A stretch of 64,000 bases of DNA from an uncultured Bacteroidia bacterium (GCA_902801205.1 CADCHE010000001.1:1-64000); one strand, 5' to 3'; counted from the first letter of the stretch, positions 51,729 to 61,679 are shown. Numbers and translations: made by a program. The notes: generated by a model from the sequence alone, not told the origin.

Positions 51729-52919
51729 TTATTTCCAGCGGAAGATCGCGCAGTCGCCTTCTTCCAGATGGAACGTCTGCGTCCCCTTGGCAGGAACCTT
51801 GACCGCCTTGCCGTCACGGCCGATGCGCTCGACCTTCCGGGCGAAGGCGATGTCGTAGTCGAAGCCCTCGTCGAGGCTCCGGTTGACGAGCATCAGGTAC
51901 CGGACACCGCCGTTCTCCAGCACGGAGACGACCGCACCCTTCCCGTGGGTGTCGAGCGTGATGAGCGGTTCGGGCAGGTCGGTCAGCGGGGTCACGCCCG
52001 GAGGGACCGTCTCGCCCGTGTGGCGGACCTGCAGTACCTTGGCACCCACGAAGATGCCTGCACGGGTCTGGAGTTCGGCGTTCATCGCCTTCACCATGTC
52101 ATAGACCGGCGTGCGGTTGCCGTCCAGGTCGATCGGGGCATCGTGGAAATCCCAGGTGCCGGGCACCGGATTCCAGTACGTGAAATACTGGAGTCCCTGC
52201 GCACCGTAGGCCAGGTCGGTGTAGAACTGCAGGCGCAGCGAGGCCATCGTCGGGATCGGGTACGGCTTGTGCGCCGTGGAGAGGGCGAAGGCCCAGAAAG
52301 GCAGGCCGGCGGCCGCGCTTTCCTGGGAGATGTCCTCCAGGTTCTCCCACCAGCGTTCGCGGATGCCGCTCTCCGTCACCGGATAGAAGTCGAAGGAGAC
52401 CAGCGGGAGCCGGACTTCCTCGATGAACTTGTGCACGTGCTCGCGGTAGGGCGACCCCAGGTATTCTTCCGGGGCGTAGTTCGGATTGAGGTTCAGGTAG
52501 ATGACGTGGTCCGGGTCGACGGCCTTGATCCGGTCGGCCCAGGCGGCGAGGTCGGGGAAGTCCTTGTTCACCGGTTCGTCACGCAGGAAGTACCCGAACA
52601 GGGCGGGATGGTCCATGACCTTCTTCACGGTGTTCTCGGGGTCGGTGAACAGTTCCTGGCAGGTGAACATGACCTTCACGCCCGCCTGCTGGGCGCAGTC
52701 CAGCGACTTGACGGCATCGTCGAACGAGCCGATGTGGGAGAAATTGATGTTGAAGCCCGCTTCCTTGAGCTCCTGGAAGCGTTCCACGGACAAATGCTCG
52801 GCGGGGATGCTGTACCACGCCAGGATCGGAAGGGTGGCTTCCGGGATGTCGGCCTTCCCGCCGCAGCCGGCCAGCAGGAGGCTGGCCAGCGCGGCGGCCA
52901 TGATGCGTAGTCCTTTCAT
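51729..52919 (-). CDS. TIM-barrel glycosidase-like lipoprotein
   Basis: 396 aa with a lipobox (LLLAGCGG). The core looks like a GH42/GH5-type barrel: LPILAWYSIPAEHL, FGYFLRDEPVNKDFP (possible acid at Asp-Glu), VIYLNLNPNY, FDFYPVTESG and GLQYFTYWNPVPG. A beta-sandwich ends the protein (LMLVNRSLDEGFDY, LEEGDCAIFRW). No exact family assigned. The truncated gene at 63625-64000 has the same C-terminal motifs, so two paralogues flank the locus. Confidence 0.72.
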   Translation of the reverse strand: MKGLRIMAAALASLLLAGCGGKADIPEATLPILAWYSIPAEHLSVERFQELKEAGFNINFSHIGSFDDAVKSLDCAQQAGVKVMFTCQELFTDPENTVKKVMDHPALFGYFLRDEPVNKDFPDLAAWADRIKAVDPDHVIYLNLNPNYAPEEYLGSPYREHVHKFIEEVRLPLVSFDFYPVTESGIRERWWENLEDISQESAAAGLPFWAFALSTAHKPYPIPTMASLRLQFYTDLAYGAQGLQYFTYWNPVPGTWDFHDAPIDLDGNRTPVYDMVKAMNAELQTRAGIFVGAKVLQVRHTGETVPPGVTPLTDLPEPLITLDTHGKGAVVSVLENGGVRYLMLVNRSLDEGFDYDIAFARKVERIGRDGKAVKVPAKGTQTFHLEEGDCAIFRWK

Positions 52920-52930
52920 ACGCCTTCTTC

Positions 52931-53536
52931 CTAGCGTTTTACCATCAGCGGGACGCTGGAGAAGCCTTCCGGCCGGTCATAGAGTTCGCAGTGGCAGTCG
53001 CCCAGGTGCTTGACCTTGAAACCGTTGGCCTTGTACTCCTCGTAGTTGAAGGCATTCAGTTCGTCGATGGCGATCTGGTGGAACTTGTCGAAGTCCGGCC
53101 ACCATTCCCAGCCGCTGCCGAAGTCGTTGTACAGGAAGGCGTCGGCGCACTGCTTGCCCAGTTCGGGGGTGACGTAGAAGGCGCCCATCGCAAGGACGTT
53201 CACGCCGTTGCCCGTGATGGCACGGAACGCGGCGGGAACCGACTCGACCACACCGGCGTGCACGCCGGGGCACTTGCTGGCGGCGATATGGATGCCCATA
53301 CCGGTGCCGCAGAAAATCAGCGCGCGCTCGAATTCCTTCTCGGTGATCATCGCGCCCACCCGCAGGCCGATGCGGTGGAACATCAGTTCCGTGTCGTCAG
53401 GGTCGGAGTCGGCCTTGACGCCGATGTCGGTGACGGTCCAGCCTTTCTTCTCGAGGTACTCTTTGATGGCTTCTTTCAGGGGATAGCCGGCAAAGTCGGC
53501 GGCCATCAGGATCTGTTTGTCTGCAACCTTTTTCAT
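52931..53536 (-). CDS. RpiB/LacA/LacB-type sugar-phosphate isomerase
   Basis: 201 aa, no signal peptide, cytoplasmic. The first ~145 residues follow RpiB: MAADFAGYPLKEAIKEYL and the active-site motif ALIFCGTGMGIHIAASK. The C-terminal 55 residues (WEWWPDFDKFHQIAIDEL, GDCHCELYDRPEG) are an extension not found in short RpiB. RpiB interconverts ribose-5-P and ribulose-5-P; LacAB acts on galactose-6-P. It is the only cytosolic metabolic enzyme of the locus and begins the part behind an internal promoter. Substrate uncertain. Confidence 0.85.
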   Translation of the reverse strand: MKKVADKQILMAADFAGYPLKEAIKEYLEKKGWTVTDIGVKADSDPDDTELMFHRIGLRVGAMITEKEFERALIFCGTGMGIHIAASKCPGVHAGVVESVPAAFRAITGNGVNVLAMGAFYVTPELGKQCADAFLYNDFGSGWEWWPDFDKFHQIAIDELNAFNYEEYKANGFKVKHLGDCHCELYDRPEGFSSVPLMVKR

Positions 53537-53624
53537 GGGATCAACAAGTTGATAAGTAAATAAATGGGAAGGCCCGTATGCTTCTTTCCTGTATGAAAAT
53601 AGCAGATACTCTTCCGGACCTTCC

Positions 53625-53656
53625 CAAATATACGGGTTCTTGACTTAATTCACAAA
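53625..53656 (-). promoter_or_regulatory. Internal promoter of the locus, before the isomerase gene
   Basis: On the minus strand TTTG (53653-53656, overlapping the end of the preceding gene), a 20-nt spacer and TATATTTG (53625-53632). An inverted repeat GGGAAGG/CCTTCCC (53566-53572 and 53619-53625) begins at the last base of the -7 box and could be an operator. It would allow hydrolase genes to be transcribed apart from susCD. Confidence 0.7.
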
Positions 53657-54937
53657 TTTGTTCCGCTCTTCCAGCGTGGTGAACGAGCCGCGCAGGGTGA
53701 TTTCCGCCAACACCCAGACGGTGTTGAACGTGTCGGCCTCCGGTTTCCCGTAGTTGCCGAACATTTCCTGCAGGACCATCCGGAAGTACCGGACCGGGAT
53801 TTCCGGATCGGGCACCTGGTCGTTCGCCACGAACTTGTAGACGTTGTGGTTGGCCCAGTAGTCGGCGTCTTCGGCGGTCACGGGGCCGGGCGAACCGTCA
53901 GGCTGGTAGCCGGAGGGCTTGGGAGCCTGGAATTCGCCGAGGAGGGTCCACCCGTCGAAACTGCCGTCCGTCGAAGGGTTCGTGGCGCCCCAGACCTGGA
54001 AATTGCGGAGGCCGCTTCCGTCATACGTTTCGTAGGGGAGGCGGTGCCAGATCTGCAATTCGGAGAGGGAGACGGTATAGCCCAGGTCGATGGTGAACCG
54101 GGTATTCCTGGGATATTGCCATTGCGGCGAAGCCCAGATGTCTCCGGCGGAGTTGTTCCACAGCGCATACAGGTCGAGACCCCATCCTCCGTACCGGGGC
54201 GTGTCGCCCGGAAGACCGCAATACTGCCAGGTCTGTTTGGGCAGGTCCAGGACTTCCTTTTCCAGTGCGTCGCTGTACTCGATCCATTCTCCGGGAATCT
54301 CGTCGACGCCCCTCGCCGGCTTGTAGATGCAGCGGATCTTGTAGGGGGCGCCGTTCTTGAAGTCCGGAATCTGGACGGACTTGGCCGCCGCGTCCACGGT
54401 GATCGTCTTCTCCTCCCCCGAGGTGGAGGTGTAGGTGATCTCGCAGTACTGGAGGTCGGCGACCGCCGGCGACAGGTTGATGATGGCGTGGGTCGTCGTC
54501 AGCATCGAAGCGGACGTAATCTCCTTCAGACTCTTGGATGTCAGGTATTTTTCACCGTAGGGCATGCCGGTTTGCTCCGTGGGCATGGACCGGTTCCCCT
54601 GGGCATCGTAGGTGTAGATGGAGAAGGTGTAGTTTTCCTCGGCGAGATCCTCCAGGACGACCCGGGCGGTATCCGTCACCGACGTCATGTCCACTTCGAG
54701 GGAGTCCTGACCGGCATTCCAGAACAGGCGGGCCTTCACTACGCTGGGATCGACCGTCTTGGGCCAGGAAATGCTCAGTTTGTTGAATCCGCTCTGGACA
54801 AGCAGCGTATCCACTTTCTGCGGGTACTTCAAGCCGCCCGGCACCACGAATTCCTTGTAAATGTCGTCCTGTTTCATGCAGGAGAAGAGACATGCGGCAA
54901 GGAAACCGGCCAGCAGGATATAGATTGTCTTTTTCAT
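53645..54937 (-). CDS. DUF4998 lipoprotein with C-terminal F5/8-type domain
   Basis: 430 aa from MKKTIYILLAGF (lipobox CLFSCMK); ten upstream in-frame residues are rejected because they precede the signal peptide. The N-terminal ~200 residues match DUF4998 with fibronectin-like repeats (RLFWNAGQDSLEVDM, YTFSIYTYDAQGN). The C-terminal half is discoidin-like (FTIDLGYTVSLSELQIWHRLPY, GWTLLGEF, RYFRMVLQEMF). Such proteins follow SusCD in Bacteroidetes loci and probably bind glycan at the cell surface. 13 bp after the previous gene. Confidence 0.82.
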   Translation of the reverse strand: MKKTIYILLAGFLAACLFSCMKQDDIYKEFVVPGGLKYPQKVDTLLVQSGFNKLSISWPKTVDPSVVKARLFWNAGQDSLEVDMTSVTDTARVVLEDLAEENYTFSIYTYDAQGNRSMPTEQTGMPYGEKYLTSKSLKEITSASMLTTTHAIINLSPAVADLQYCEITYTSTSGEEKTITVDAAAKSVQIPDFKNGAPYKIRCIYKPARGVDEIPGEWIEYSDALEKEVLDLPKQTWQYCGLPGDTPRYGGWGLDLYALWNNSAGDIWASPQWQYPRNTRFTIDLGYTVSLSELQIWHRLPYETYDGSGLRNFQVWGATNPSTDGSFDGWTLLGEFQAPKPSGYQPDGSPGPVTAEDADYWANHNVYKFVANDQVPDPEIPVRYFRMVLQEMFGNYGKPEADTFNTVWVLAEITLRGSFTTLEERNKFVN

Positions 54938-54950
54938 CGTGCAAAAACTA

Positions 54951-56285
54951 TTATTCGGGTTTGACATAGTATTGGTCTCTTTCCGCCGGGTCCGGAATCT
55001 GGCCGTACAGAATGAGCTCGCCGATGACGTAGACGGTCTTCATCTCGAAATCAGGGTCGGCGTTCAGGTAGGCCGCATACGTTTCGAAATCGTCCAGGAG
55101 CTTGATACGGATGAACCTTGCCGGCTTCATCGGCTCGCGGATCTCATCCGTTATGGTCTCCGGGAATTCGAATTCGTTGGTATTGGTCCAGTAATCGATG
55201 TCCTCCTGGGTGATGGTTCCGGGCAGTCCGTCTTCATCGTATCCGGAAGGCTTGAGGGGCTCGAAGTCTCCGAGCAGGTACCAGCTGTCGTCCCACAGGC
55301 CGTCGCCGTTGGGCGCCGTGCTGCCCCAGATCTGGAAGTGACGGACACCGGAGCCGCTGTACACCTCGTAGACGCGGTGGAACATCTGGGCGCGCGAGAA
55401 GACGGCCGTGTAGCCGAGGTCGATGGTGAGCCAGATGACCCGCGGTCCGGGCCTGGAGGCGAATACGCAGTTGTCCGCATGGTAGTTTCCGTCCCACATG
55501 TGGGCCGGGTCGTACCACGACCAGAGTCCTTCGTGCGGTTCATAGCTGTCGGTCGGGAGCATCAGGAGCTTCCACGGCGCAGTCGGGAGCTTGATCTCTT
55601 CCATCGGTTCCAGGCTGCGGTAGAGCGTGTCGGAGATGTTCCCCCAGCGGTCGCGCAGGTAGACGCCGAACAGCTTGGGCTTGGAATCGAGTCCGCGCCG
55701 GTTGAGGACGATGTTTTCGGCGGAGGTATGGAAGGTATAGAGGTCTTCCCACTCGATCTCCGAGGCGGGCCTTCCGTCGTCCGTCAGGAGCGTGTCCTGG
55801 ATGAGCACCACGGCCAGGGCTGCGTTGGAATCGTTGCCCTCCAGTTTGACCCTGACGCCGCCGAAGGTGGCCTCGAGGTCGACCGTCGCGCCCTGGACCG
55901 GAGGGGTTTCGGGTGTGAACGTTACCGGGGATCCGGTGGAGAGTTTGCCATTCTTGCCGACGGCATAGACCGTCGCCTTGCGTTCGGCCGTGTCTCCGAA
56001 GCCCTCGACGACGAGGGAGTCCACGAAGCGGGAGGCCATGCTTTCGCACGTCTCGCCGTTGCGTTCGAAGACCGCCTTCACCCCCAGGATGTTGTCGTCA
56101 TTGGGAATGGAGTAATGGATGATGGCGCCGCCGGGCTTGGTCGTCACGCTGGTAACCGTGGCGGCCTTGGGGGCCGGAGCGTTCTCGTCGATCTGGTCGA
56201 TCCGGCCGAGCTCCTCGCAGGATGCGAAGGCGAGGAGAAGGACGAGCCAGGCCGCTGAAACAAATGTTATCTTACGCATAGTCAT
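54951..56285 (-). CDS. DUF4959/DUF5126-type lipoprotein with F5/8-type domain
   Basis: 444 aa with lipobox AFASCEE. An N-terminal DUF4959-like Ig domain (IHYSIPNDDNILGVKAVFE) and a DUF5126-like segment (LFGVYLRDRWGNISDT) precede a discoidin-like C-terminal domain (WLTIDLGYTAVFSRAQMFHR, GVRHFQIWGS, ARFIRIKLLDDF). It has the same architecture as its downstream neighbour and is likely a surface glycan-binding partner of SusD. 12 bp after susD. Confidence 0.83.
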   Translation of the reverse strand: MTMRKITFVSAAWLVLLLAFASCEELGRIDQIDENAPAPKAATVTSVTTKPGGAIIHYSIPNDDNILGVKAVFERNGETCESMASRFVDSLVVEGFGDTAERKATVYAVGKNGKLSTGSPVTFTPETPPVQGATVDLEATFGGVRVKLEGNDSNAALAVVLIQDTLLTDDGRPASEIEWEDLYTFHTSAENIVLNRRGLDSKPKLFGVYLRDRWGNISDTLYRSLEPMEEIKLPTAPWKLLMLPTDSYEPHEGLWSWYDPAHMWDGNYHADNCVFASRPGPRVIWLTIDLGYTAVFSRAQMFHRVYEVYSGSGVRHFQIWGSTAPNGDGLWDDSWYLLGDFEPLKPSGYDEDGLPGTITQEDIDYWTNTNEFEFPETITDEIREPMKPARFIRIKLLDDFETYAAYLNADPDFEMKTVYVIGELILYGQIPDPAERDQYYVKPE

Positions 56286-56297
56286 TTCTTTTTATGG

Positions 56298-58223
56298 TTA
56301 CCAACCGATGTTCTGCACCAGGTTCGGATTGACGTCGATGTCGGATGTCGCAATCGGCCAGAAGTAATCCCGGACGCGGAAAGGAGGAACATCGTAGATC
56401 TCCGTCTTCTTGTAATAGGAAGCCCGGTTGTTGGACTTGGCATAGTTCCATCCGTAGATGCCCTTGGCATACTCCGCCGGTGCCGTCTTCCAACGCCGGA
56501 TGTCCCAGAAGCGCTGTCCTTCGAAGGCCAGTTCGTTGAGGCGCTCCTGGTGGATGATCTCCCGCATGCCGAGCTGGCTCTTGTAGTAGCCCGGAGCGTT
56601 GGAGTATTCGTCCCAGCTCTCCTGAACGGAAGGAATGCCGGCACGCTCGCGTATGAGGTTGAGGTACTTGAACAGTTCCTCGGAATTCGGTCCGGTCGGT
56701 CCTTCGGCCTCGTTGATGGCTTCCGCATACAGGAGGTACAGGTCCGCCAGGCGGAGGATGGGCCACTCATACATGTTGGTGGATGCCGACTGGGCCGAGG
56801 TGATGCGGAACTCCCAGCTGGTCAGCTTCTTGCAGTGGTAGCCGGAAACGGCCAGGAGGTTGCGCCCGCGGGAGACGTAGGGTATTTCGTCAAAGGAGAC
56901 GTTGTTCTTGTTCGGCCCGAACCAGAGGCTGCCGTCGAAACCGAGGTCGGCATAGAAGCGCGGCTCGCGGTCGAAGTTGAATTCGGCGGTGTAATAGCCG
57001 TCCTTCATCCACCAGTGCTCGTCCGCCGAGACTTGGCGGATGGCGGTGGGATTGACATTGCTGCGTTCCTTGTCGCTGGCAACCGGCAGGCCGTGCTTGG
57101 TGTAGAACTGGTCGGCGATCTTCATCGGGACATAGGTATAGCCGCCACGGGCGACGAAGTCCGGATACTGGTCGTAGGCGATGTTCACGAACGTGTAATT
57201 CTGACGGGTCGACCACCAGCCGACGCTTCCTCCCTGGGTGTTCATCCAGATGTCTTCGTCGTTCCAGTCGTCGGTGAGCAGTTCGCGCAGGTCCAGTTCC
57301 TTGAGGAGCGCGTCGTTGACGCGCAGCGAGCCTCTGTAATAGTACAGCTGCTTGCTGGCCTCGTGGCAGAGGTCGATGGCTTCCTTGCAGGCCTTGACCG
57401 CATCGGTCCAGCGCTGGGCGATCTGCGCGTCGGTCTTGTCGGGGAAGAGACGGACGCCCCGGTTGTCCACGAGGGTCTGCATGTCCTTGTTGCCGTTGAA
57501 GAGCGGGCTGGCGGCGTAGACGGCGATCTTGGCCTTCAGCGTCGCCGCGGCCGGGCGGGTGAGCCGGCCCCAGTCGTCACGGGAGCGCTCCCGCATCGGG
57601 AGGGCCTCCAACGCCTCGTCGATGAGATTCAGGCAGAAGTCGAAGCAGTCGTCGATCGGGTCGCGGTAGACCTTCACTTCTTCCACGTCGGCGCTCACGG
57701 GGAGGCTTTCATGGATCAGGACGACGGGACCGTACCGGCGGACCAGCAGGAACGTGTAGTAGGCCTTCAGCACCTTGGCTTCGGCGACCCACTGCTCCTT
57801 TTCCCAGCGCGGGATGTCGGGGACTTCGTCGATCCGCTCGATCAGCGTGTTGCAGTAGCGGAACGCTTGGTACGTGCTCCCCCAGGTGTTCGAAATGGGG
57901 GCGTTGGCGCTCTGCTGTCCGAAACCGATGCGCTGCATCTCGGGATGCCAGACGGTCCCTTCCCACATACTGCTCCAGAGTTCGTCGCCGCCGAGCATGG
58001 CGGGATCTGCGTCGAAGTTGCCGTCGGCGGGCAGGAAGGAGTAGCAGGAATAGAGCCATTTGATGGCGGTGGACCGCATGTTGAACGACATGTCCACGGT
58101 GGCGATGCCGTCATCCGGGACGATGTCGAGATACTTGTTGCAGGAGACTGCAGCCGCGGATGCGCCGGCGAGGACCAGCGTCCAGGCCACAAGCGTCATT
58201 ATCTTGTTTTTCAGTGTTTTCAT
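56298..58223 (-). CDS. SusD/RagB-family glycan-binding lipoprotein
   Basis: 641 aa from MKTLKNKIMTLVAW with lipobox AAAVSCNK followed by YLDIVPDDGI, the standard SusD start. TPR-like helices with WVAEAKVLKAYYTFLLVRRYGPVVL and the C-terminal LRLADLYLLYAEAINEAEG and LNELAFEGQRFWDIRRWK are diagnostic. SusD proteins cap the SusC transporter and deliver oligosaccharides. Start five codons upstream is possible. 14 bp after susC. Confidence 0.95.
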   Translation of the reverse strand: MKTLKNKIMTLVAWTLVLAGASAAAVSCNKYLDIVPDDGIATVDMSFNMRSTAIKWLYSCYSFLPADGNFDADPAMLGGDELWSSMWEGTVWHPEMQRIGFGQQSANAPISNTWGSTYQAFRYCNTLIERIDEVPDIPRWEKEQWVAEAKVLKAYYTFLLVRRYGPVVLIHESLPVSADVEEVKVYRDPIDDCFDFCLNLIDEALEALPMRERSRDDWGRLTRPAAATLKAKIAVYAASPLFNGNKDMQTLVDNRGVRLFPDKTDAQIAQRWTDAVKACKEAIDLCHEASKQLYYYRGSLRVNDALLKELDLRELLTDDWNDEDIWMNTQGGSVGWWSTRQNYTFVNIAYDQYPDFVARGGYTYVPMKIADQFYTKHGLPVASDKERSNVNPTAIRQVSADEHWWMKDGYYTAEFNFDREPRFYADLGFDGSLWFGPNKNNVSFDEIPYVSRGRNLLAVSGYHCKKLTSWEFRITSAQSASTNMYEWPILRLADLYLLYAEAINEAEGPTGPNSEELFKYLNLIRERAGIPSVQESWDEYSNAPGYYKSQLGMREIIHQERLNELAFEGQRFWDIRRWKTAPAEYAKGIYGWNYAKSNNRASYYKKTEIYDVPPFRVRDYFWPIATSDIDVNPNLVQNIGW

Positions 58224-58237
58224 TTCCGTGTCCTCCA

Positions 58238-61200
58238 TTACTTGAATGTGATATTGACACCCAGGTTTACGACCCGCTGGATGGGATAGCCCAGTCCGTT
58301 GCCGGCCATTTCTACGTCCCAGAGGCGGAACCGGCTCCAGGTGAAGAGGTTCGAGCCGCTCAGGTAGACGCGCAGGTTCTCGATGTGGGCCCGGTCGGTG
58401 AGCTTGTGCGGCAGGGTGTAGCCCAGTTCCACCTGCTTGAGACGCAGGAAGGAACCGTCACGCATGAACCAGGTGCTGGACTGCACGTTGTTGGCGTTGA
58501 CGTAGTTGGAGAGTCTCGGCCAGAGGGCGTAGAGGTCGCGGTTGTCTTCCGACCAGTGGCTGTCTGCGTAGACCTTCAGGAGCTGCGTCTGGCCCTGGAA
58601 CGGGCTCGTGGCGGACGCGTTGATCCAGAAGCTCTCGTTGGCCAGGCCCTGGAAGAAGACGGAGGCGTCGAGGCCCTTCCAACCGGCGGAGAAACCGAAG
58701 CCGTAGATGATTTCCGGCGAGGTCGGGTTGCCGATCGGCACCATGTCCTTCTGGTCGATCTTGCCGTCGCGGTTCACGTCGGTGTACTTGATGTCACCGC
58801 CGCCGTAGACGTTGCCGAAGTTCTGGGAAGGGGAGTTCGCGGCTTCCTCGTCATCGACGAAGAGGCGTTCGGCGATGTAGCCCCAGTTCTGGGACAGGGA
58901 GTAGCCGATGTGCGAGCGCCAGTGCTCCGCATAGTTGGGCTCCTCATAGACGTCGAACCGACTGGTGGACCAGGTGAAGTTGGCGCGGGCCGAGGTCCAG
59001 AAGTCGCGGTTCCAGACCTGCTGGTAGTCGGCCTGGATGTCGACGCCGTGCGCACGGGCTTCACCCACGTTGGCGCGGACGGCGGCCGTCAGACCCATGG
59101 TCGACGGAATGTAGGCGCGGTTCATCAGGATATTGGTACGGTGTTCCGTGAAGTATTCGGCGATGATGTTCAGCTTGTTGAACAGGCCGATCTCCGCGGC
59201 GTAGTTGTGCTTGTAGGAGGTCTCCCAAGTGATGTTGTCGTTGGCGTAGCGGCTCACGTTGATACCGGCACCGCCCTTGTTCGAGGTTTCGCCGAACGAG
59301 GCGCTGCGGCCGCCGGCGTTCATGTCCACGTTGGACAGGTAGAAGAAGCGGTCGGAAGCCGAGCCGATCTGGTCGTTACCCACGAGACCGTAGCTGTAAC
59401 GGAGCTTGAGGTTGCTGACCACCGGCTTGATGTTCTTCCAGAAGGGTTCGTTCGAAACCAGCCAGGCGACGCCGGCGGAAGGGAAGAAGCCCCAGCGGTG
59501 GTTCTTGGAGAAGCGCTCCGAGCCGTTGTAGCCGAAGTTGAACTCGGCGAAATACTTGCTGGCGTAGTTGTAAGTGAAACGGCCGGCCAGGCCCGCGTTT
59601 CGGCTCGGCAGGGAGAGCTGCAGGGAACCGGCGTTGGCGTTGAGGGCTTCCCGCGTGGTGAAGACGAGCAGTCCGCTGATGCCGTGCTTGCCGAATTCGC
59701 GGTTGTAGTTCAGGCGGCTCTCGGTGTAGAGGGTGCTCTGGACCGTCTTGCCGCTTTCGGAGTAGCCGAGGTATTCCGTTCCGCTGGTCTCGTTCAGCTC
59801 CTTGAGCGCGTATTCGCCCGTGAAGGAGTCATACTGGCTCATCGTGTAGTAGAACGGGTTGTAGGCACGGGAAACGCTGAATTCCGCCAGACGGGAGATG
59901 TTGAACATCGCGCTCAGGCTGAGGCCCTGGGTGATGAAGGAAAGGTCCTGGCTCACGTCGATGACGGAAAGCATCTGGGAGCGGTTGCGGTCCTTGTAGC
60001 CCCGCACCATCTGGGCGTAGGGGTTGGTGTACTCTCCTTCGTTGTAGTTACCGAAGAGGATGTGCTTCGTATAGAGGTGTTCCGGATCGGGTTCGTAGTA
60101 CGGCGGGAAGAGCACCGGGTTGGAGTGGACGACCATGCTGTACATCTCGTCACCCGAGTGGATCGGGCCCGTGTAGTCGTCGAAGTTGCCCGTCATGCGG
60201 ACGCCCATCTTGGTGGTCGGCGTGACGTTGATGTCGACGTTCGCACGGATGGTGTAGTTCCGGAAGTCGATGTTGTTGTTGAAGCTGTTTCGCTTGTCGA
60301 CCTTCAGGATACCGTTGTCCTTCGTGGCGGAACCGGACACATAGTACTGTGCCACCTTGCCGCCGCCGGATACGCTGACGTTGGCGCGCTGGCTGGACGC
60401 CCGCTTGGCGAACAGCATGTCGTACCAGTCGTTGGACGGATAGATGTACGGGTTGGCGCCGGGCTTGCCGGTGTTCTCGATCTTGTCCTGGCTGTAGAGG
60501 ATGTTCCCTTCCGGATTCCGGGTCAGGATGGCCTCGTTGGCGAGGCGCATAAAGGTGACCGGGTCGGCCAGCTCGACCTCGCGGGTCGGCTGGGAGAAGG
60601 AGTTCTCCAGACGGGCGAAGACCTTGGCGGAGCCTTCCGCACCGCGCTTGGTGGTGACGAGGATGACGCCGTTCGCACCGCGCGCGCCGTAGAGGGCCGT
60701 CGCCGTCGCGTCCTTCATGATGGAGAAGGAGGCGATGTCGTCCGGCTGCAGGCGGGCCAGGTCGGTGGTCGTCAGTTCGATATTGTCGATGAGGATGAGC
60801 GGGTGCGTGTTGGCACCGAAGGTGGTGATACCGCGGACGAAGAAGTCGGCGTTGTCCTGACCGGGCTCACCGGTACGCTGGTAGGCGATGATACCGGCCA
60901 TGTTGCCGGCCAGGGCGGTGGTCAGGTTGCTGGAAGGGATCTTCAGCTTGCCGGGGTCGATCGTCGTGATGGCACCAATGACGCTCTCTTTCTTCTGCGT
61001 ACCGAAGGCGACCACGGTGACCTCGTCCAGGGCGTTGGACTGCTGTTTCAGCGCGATGGTCAGGTTGTCCTGACCGGTGAAGGTGAACTCGAGATCGTCC
61101 ATGCCCAGGGAGCTGACGACGAGCACGGTGCCGACTTTGATGCCGTCGATGGTGAAGGCGCCGTTTTCATCGGTCATGACGCCGCGCTTGCTGCCTTTCA

Positions 61201-61636
61201 CCATGATGGCGGCACCCGGAAGCGGTTCGCCTTCCCGGTCCGTGACATAGCCGCTCAGGCGCGTGGGATTGCTCCGCGTCGCCTGCGGGGCGGCCCCGGC
61301 GGCGGCTTTCTTGGTGATGTAGACCTGGCGGCCGTCGATCTTGAAGGAGTTCTCCTGCCCTTCGAACAGTTTTCCCAGGACAGTGGTCAGATCCGCGTCC
61401 GTGAACTCGAGCGTCACTTTCCTGCTCTTGTCCACGTCCGCCGTGTTGTAGAAGAAGATGTAGGGGGTGGATGCCTCGATCATGGCGAGGACGTCACCGA
61501 CCGACTTTTCCTTTACGTTCAGGGTTACCAGGCTCTTCCCTTTTTCCTGCGCGCGGAGCGTCAGTCCCGTCGCCGGGAGCAGGCAGAGCGCCGCTGCAAG
61601 AAGCAGGAGGAGTCTACTGAGTCGTTTTGGAATCAT
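58238..61636 (-). CDS. SusC/RagA-family TonB-dependent transporter with STN domain
   Basis: 1132 aa. Signal peptide, then an STN domain (about 35-105: VTLNVKEKSVGDVLAMIE, VTLEFTDADLTTVLGKLFEG), a carboxypeptidase-regulatory-like domain (about 125-210: LSGYVTDREGEPLPGAAI), the plug (LAGNMAGIIAYQRTGEPGQD, ATALYGARGANGVILVTTKRG) and a 22-strand barrel ending NLGVNITFK. The STN domain contacts the FecR-type anti-sigma factor, which fits the neighbouring FecR and ECF genes. It imports large oligosaccharides across the outer membrane. Confidence 0.97.
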   Translation of the reverse strand: MIPKRLSRLLLLLAAALCLLPATGLTLRAQEKGKSLVTLNVKEKSVGDVLAMIEASTPYIFFYNTADVDKSRKVTLEFTDADLTTVLGKLFEGQENSFKIDGRQVYITKKAAAGAAPQATRSNPTRLSGYVTDREGEPLPGAAIMVKGSKRGVMTDENGAFTIDGIKVGTVLVVSSLGMDDLEFTFTGQDNLTIALKQQSNALDEVTVVAFGTQKKESVIGAITTIDPGKLKIPSSNLTTALAGNMAGIIAYQRTGEPGQDNADFFVRGITTFGANTHPLILIDNIELTTTDLARLQPDDIASFSIMKDATATALYGARGANGVILVTTKRGAEGSAKVFARLENSFSQPTREVELADPVTFMRLANEAILTRNPEGNILYSQDKIENTGKPGANPYIYPSNDWYDMLFAKRASSQRANVSVSGGGKVAQYYVSGSATKDNGILKVDKRNSFNNNIDFRNYTIRANVDINVTPTTKMGVRMTGNFDDYTGPIHSGDEMYSMVVHSNPVLFPPYYEPDPEHLYTKHILFGNYNEGEYTNPYAQMVRGYKDRNRSQMLSVIDVSQDLSFITQGLSLSAMFNISRLAEFSVSRAYNPFYYTMSQYDSFTGEYALKELNETSGTEYLGYSESGKTVQSTLYTESRLNYNREFGKHGISGLLVFTTREALNANAGSLQLSLPSRNAGLAGRFTYNYASKYFAEFNFGYNGSERFSKNHRWGFFPSAGVAWLVSNEPFWKNIKPVVSNLKLRYSYGLVGNDQIGSASDRFFYLSNVDMNAGGRSASFGETSNKGGAGINVSRYANDNITWETSYKHNYAAEIGLFNKLNIIAEYFTEHRTNILMNRAYIPSTMGLTAAVRANVGEARAHGVDIQADYQQVWNRDFWTSARANFTWSTSRFDVYEEPNYAEHWRSHIGYSLSQNWGYIAERLFVDDEEAANSPSQNFGNVYGGGDIKYTDVNRDGKIDQKDMVPIGNPTSPEIIYGFGFSAGWKGLDASVFFQGLANESFWINASATSPFQGQTQLLKVYADSHWSEDNRDLYALWPRLSNYVNANNVQSSTWFMRDGSFLRLKQVELGYTLPHKLTDRAHIENLRVYLSGSNLFTWSRFRLWDVEMAGNGLGYPIQRVVNLGVNITFK

Positions 61637-61679
61637 AGGAATAGGATTTAGTAGTTATTATAGATAGTGTTTAGAGATC

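Noticed and set aside
58160-61651. Very long open frame (over 1100 codons) on the plus strand opposite susC
   Set aside because: It mirrors the minus-strand SusC gene codon by codon; its composition (Val, Gly, Arg, Asp rich, no domains) is the typical antisense shadow of a GC-rich gene.
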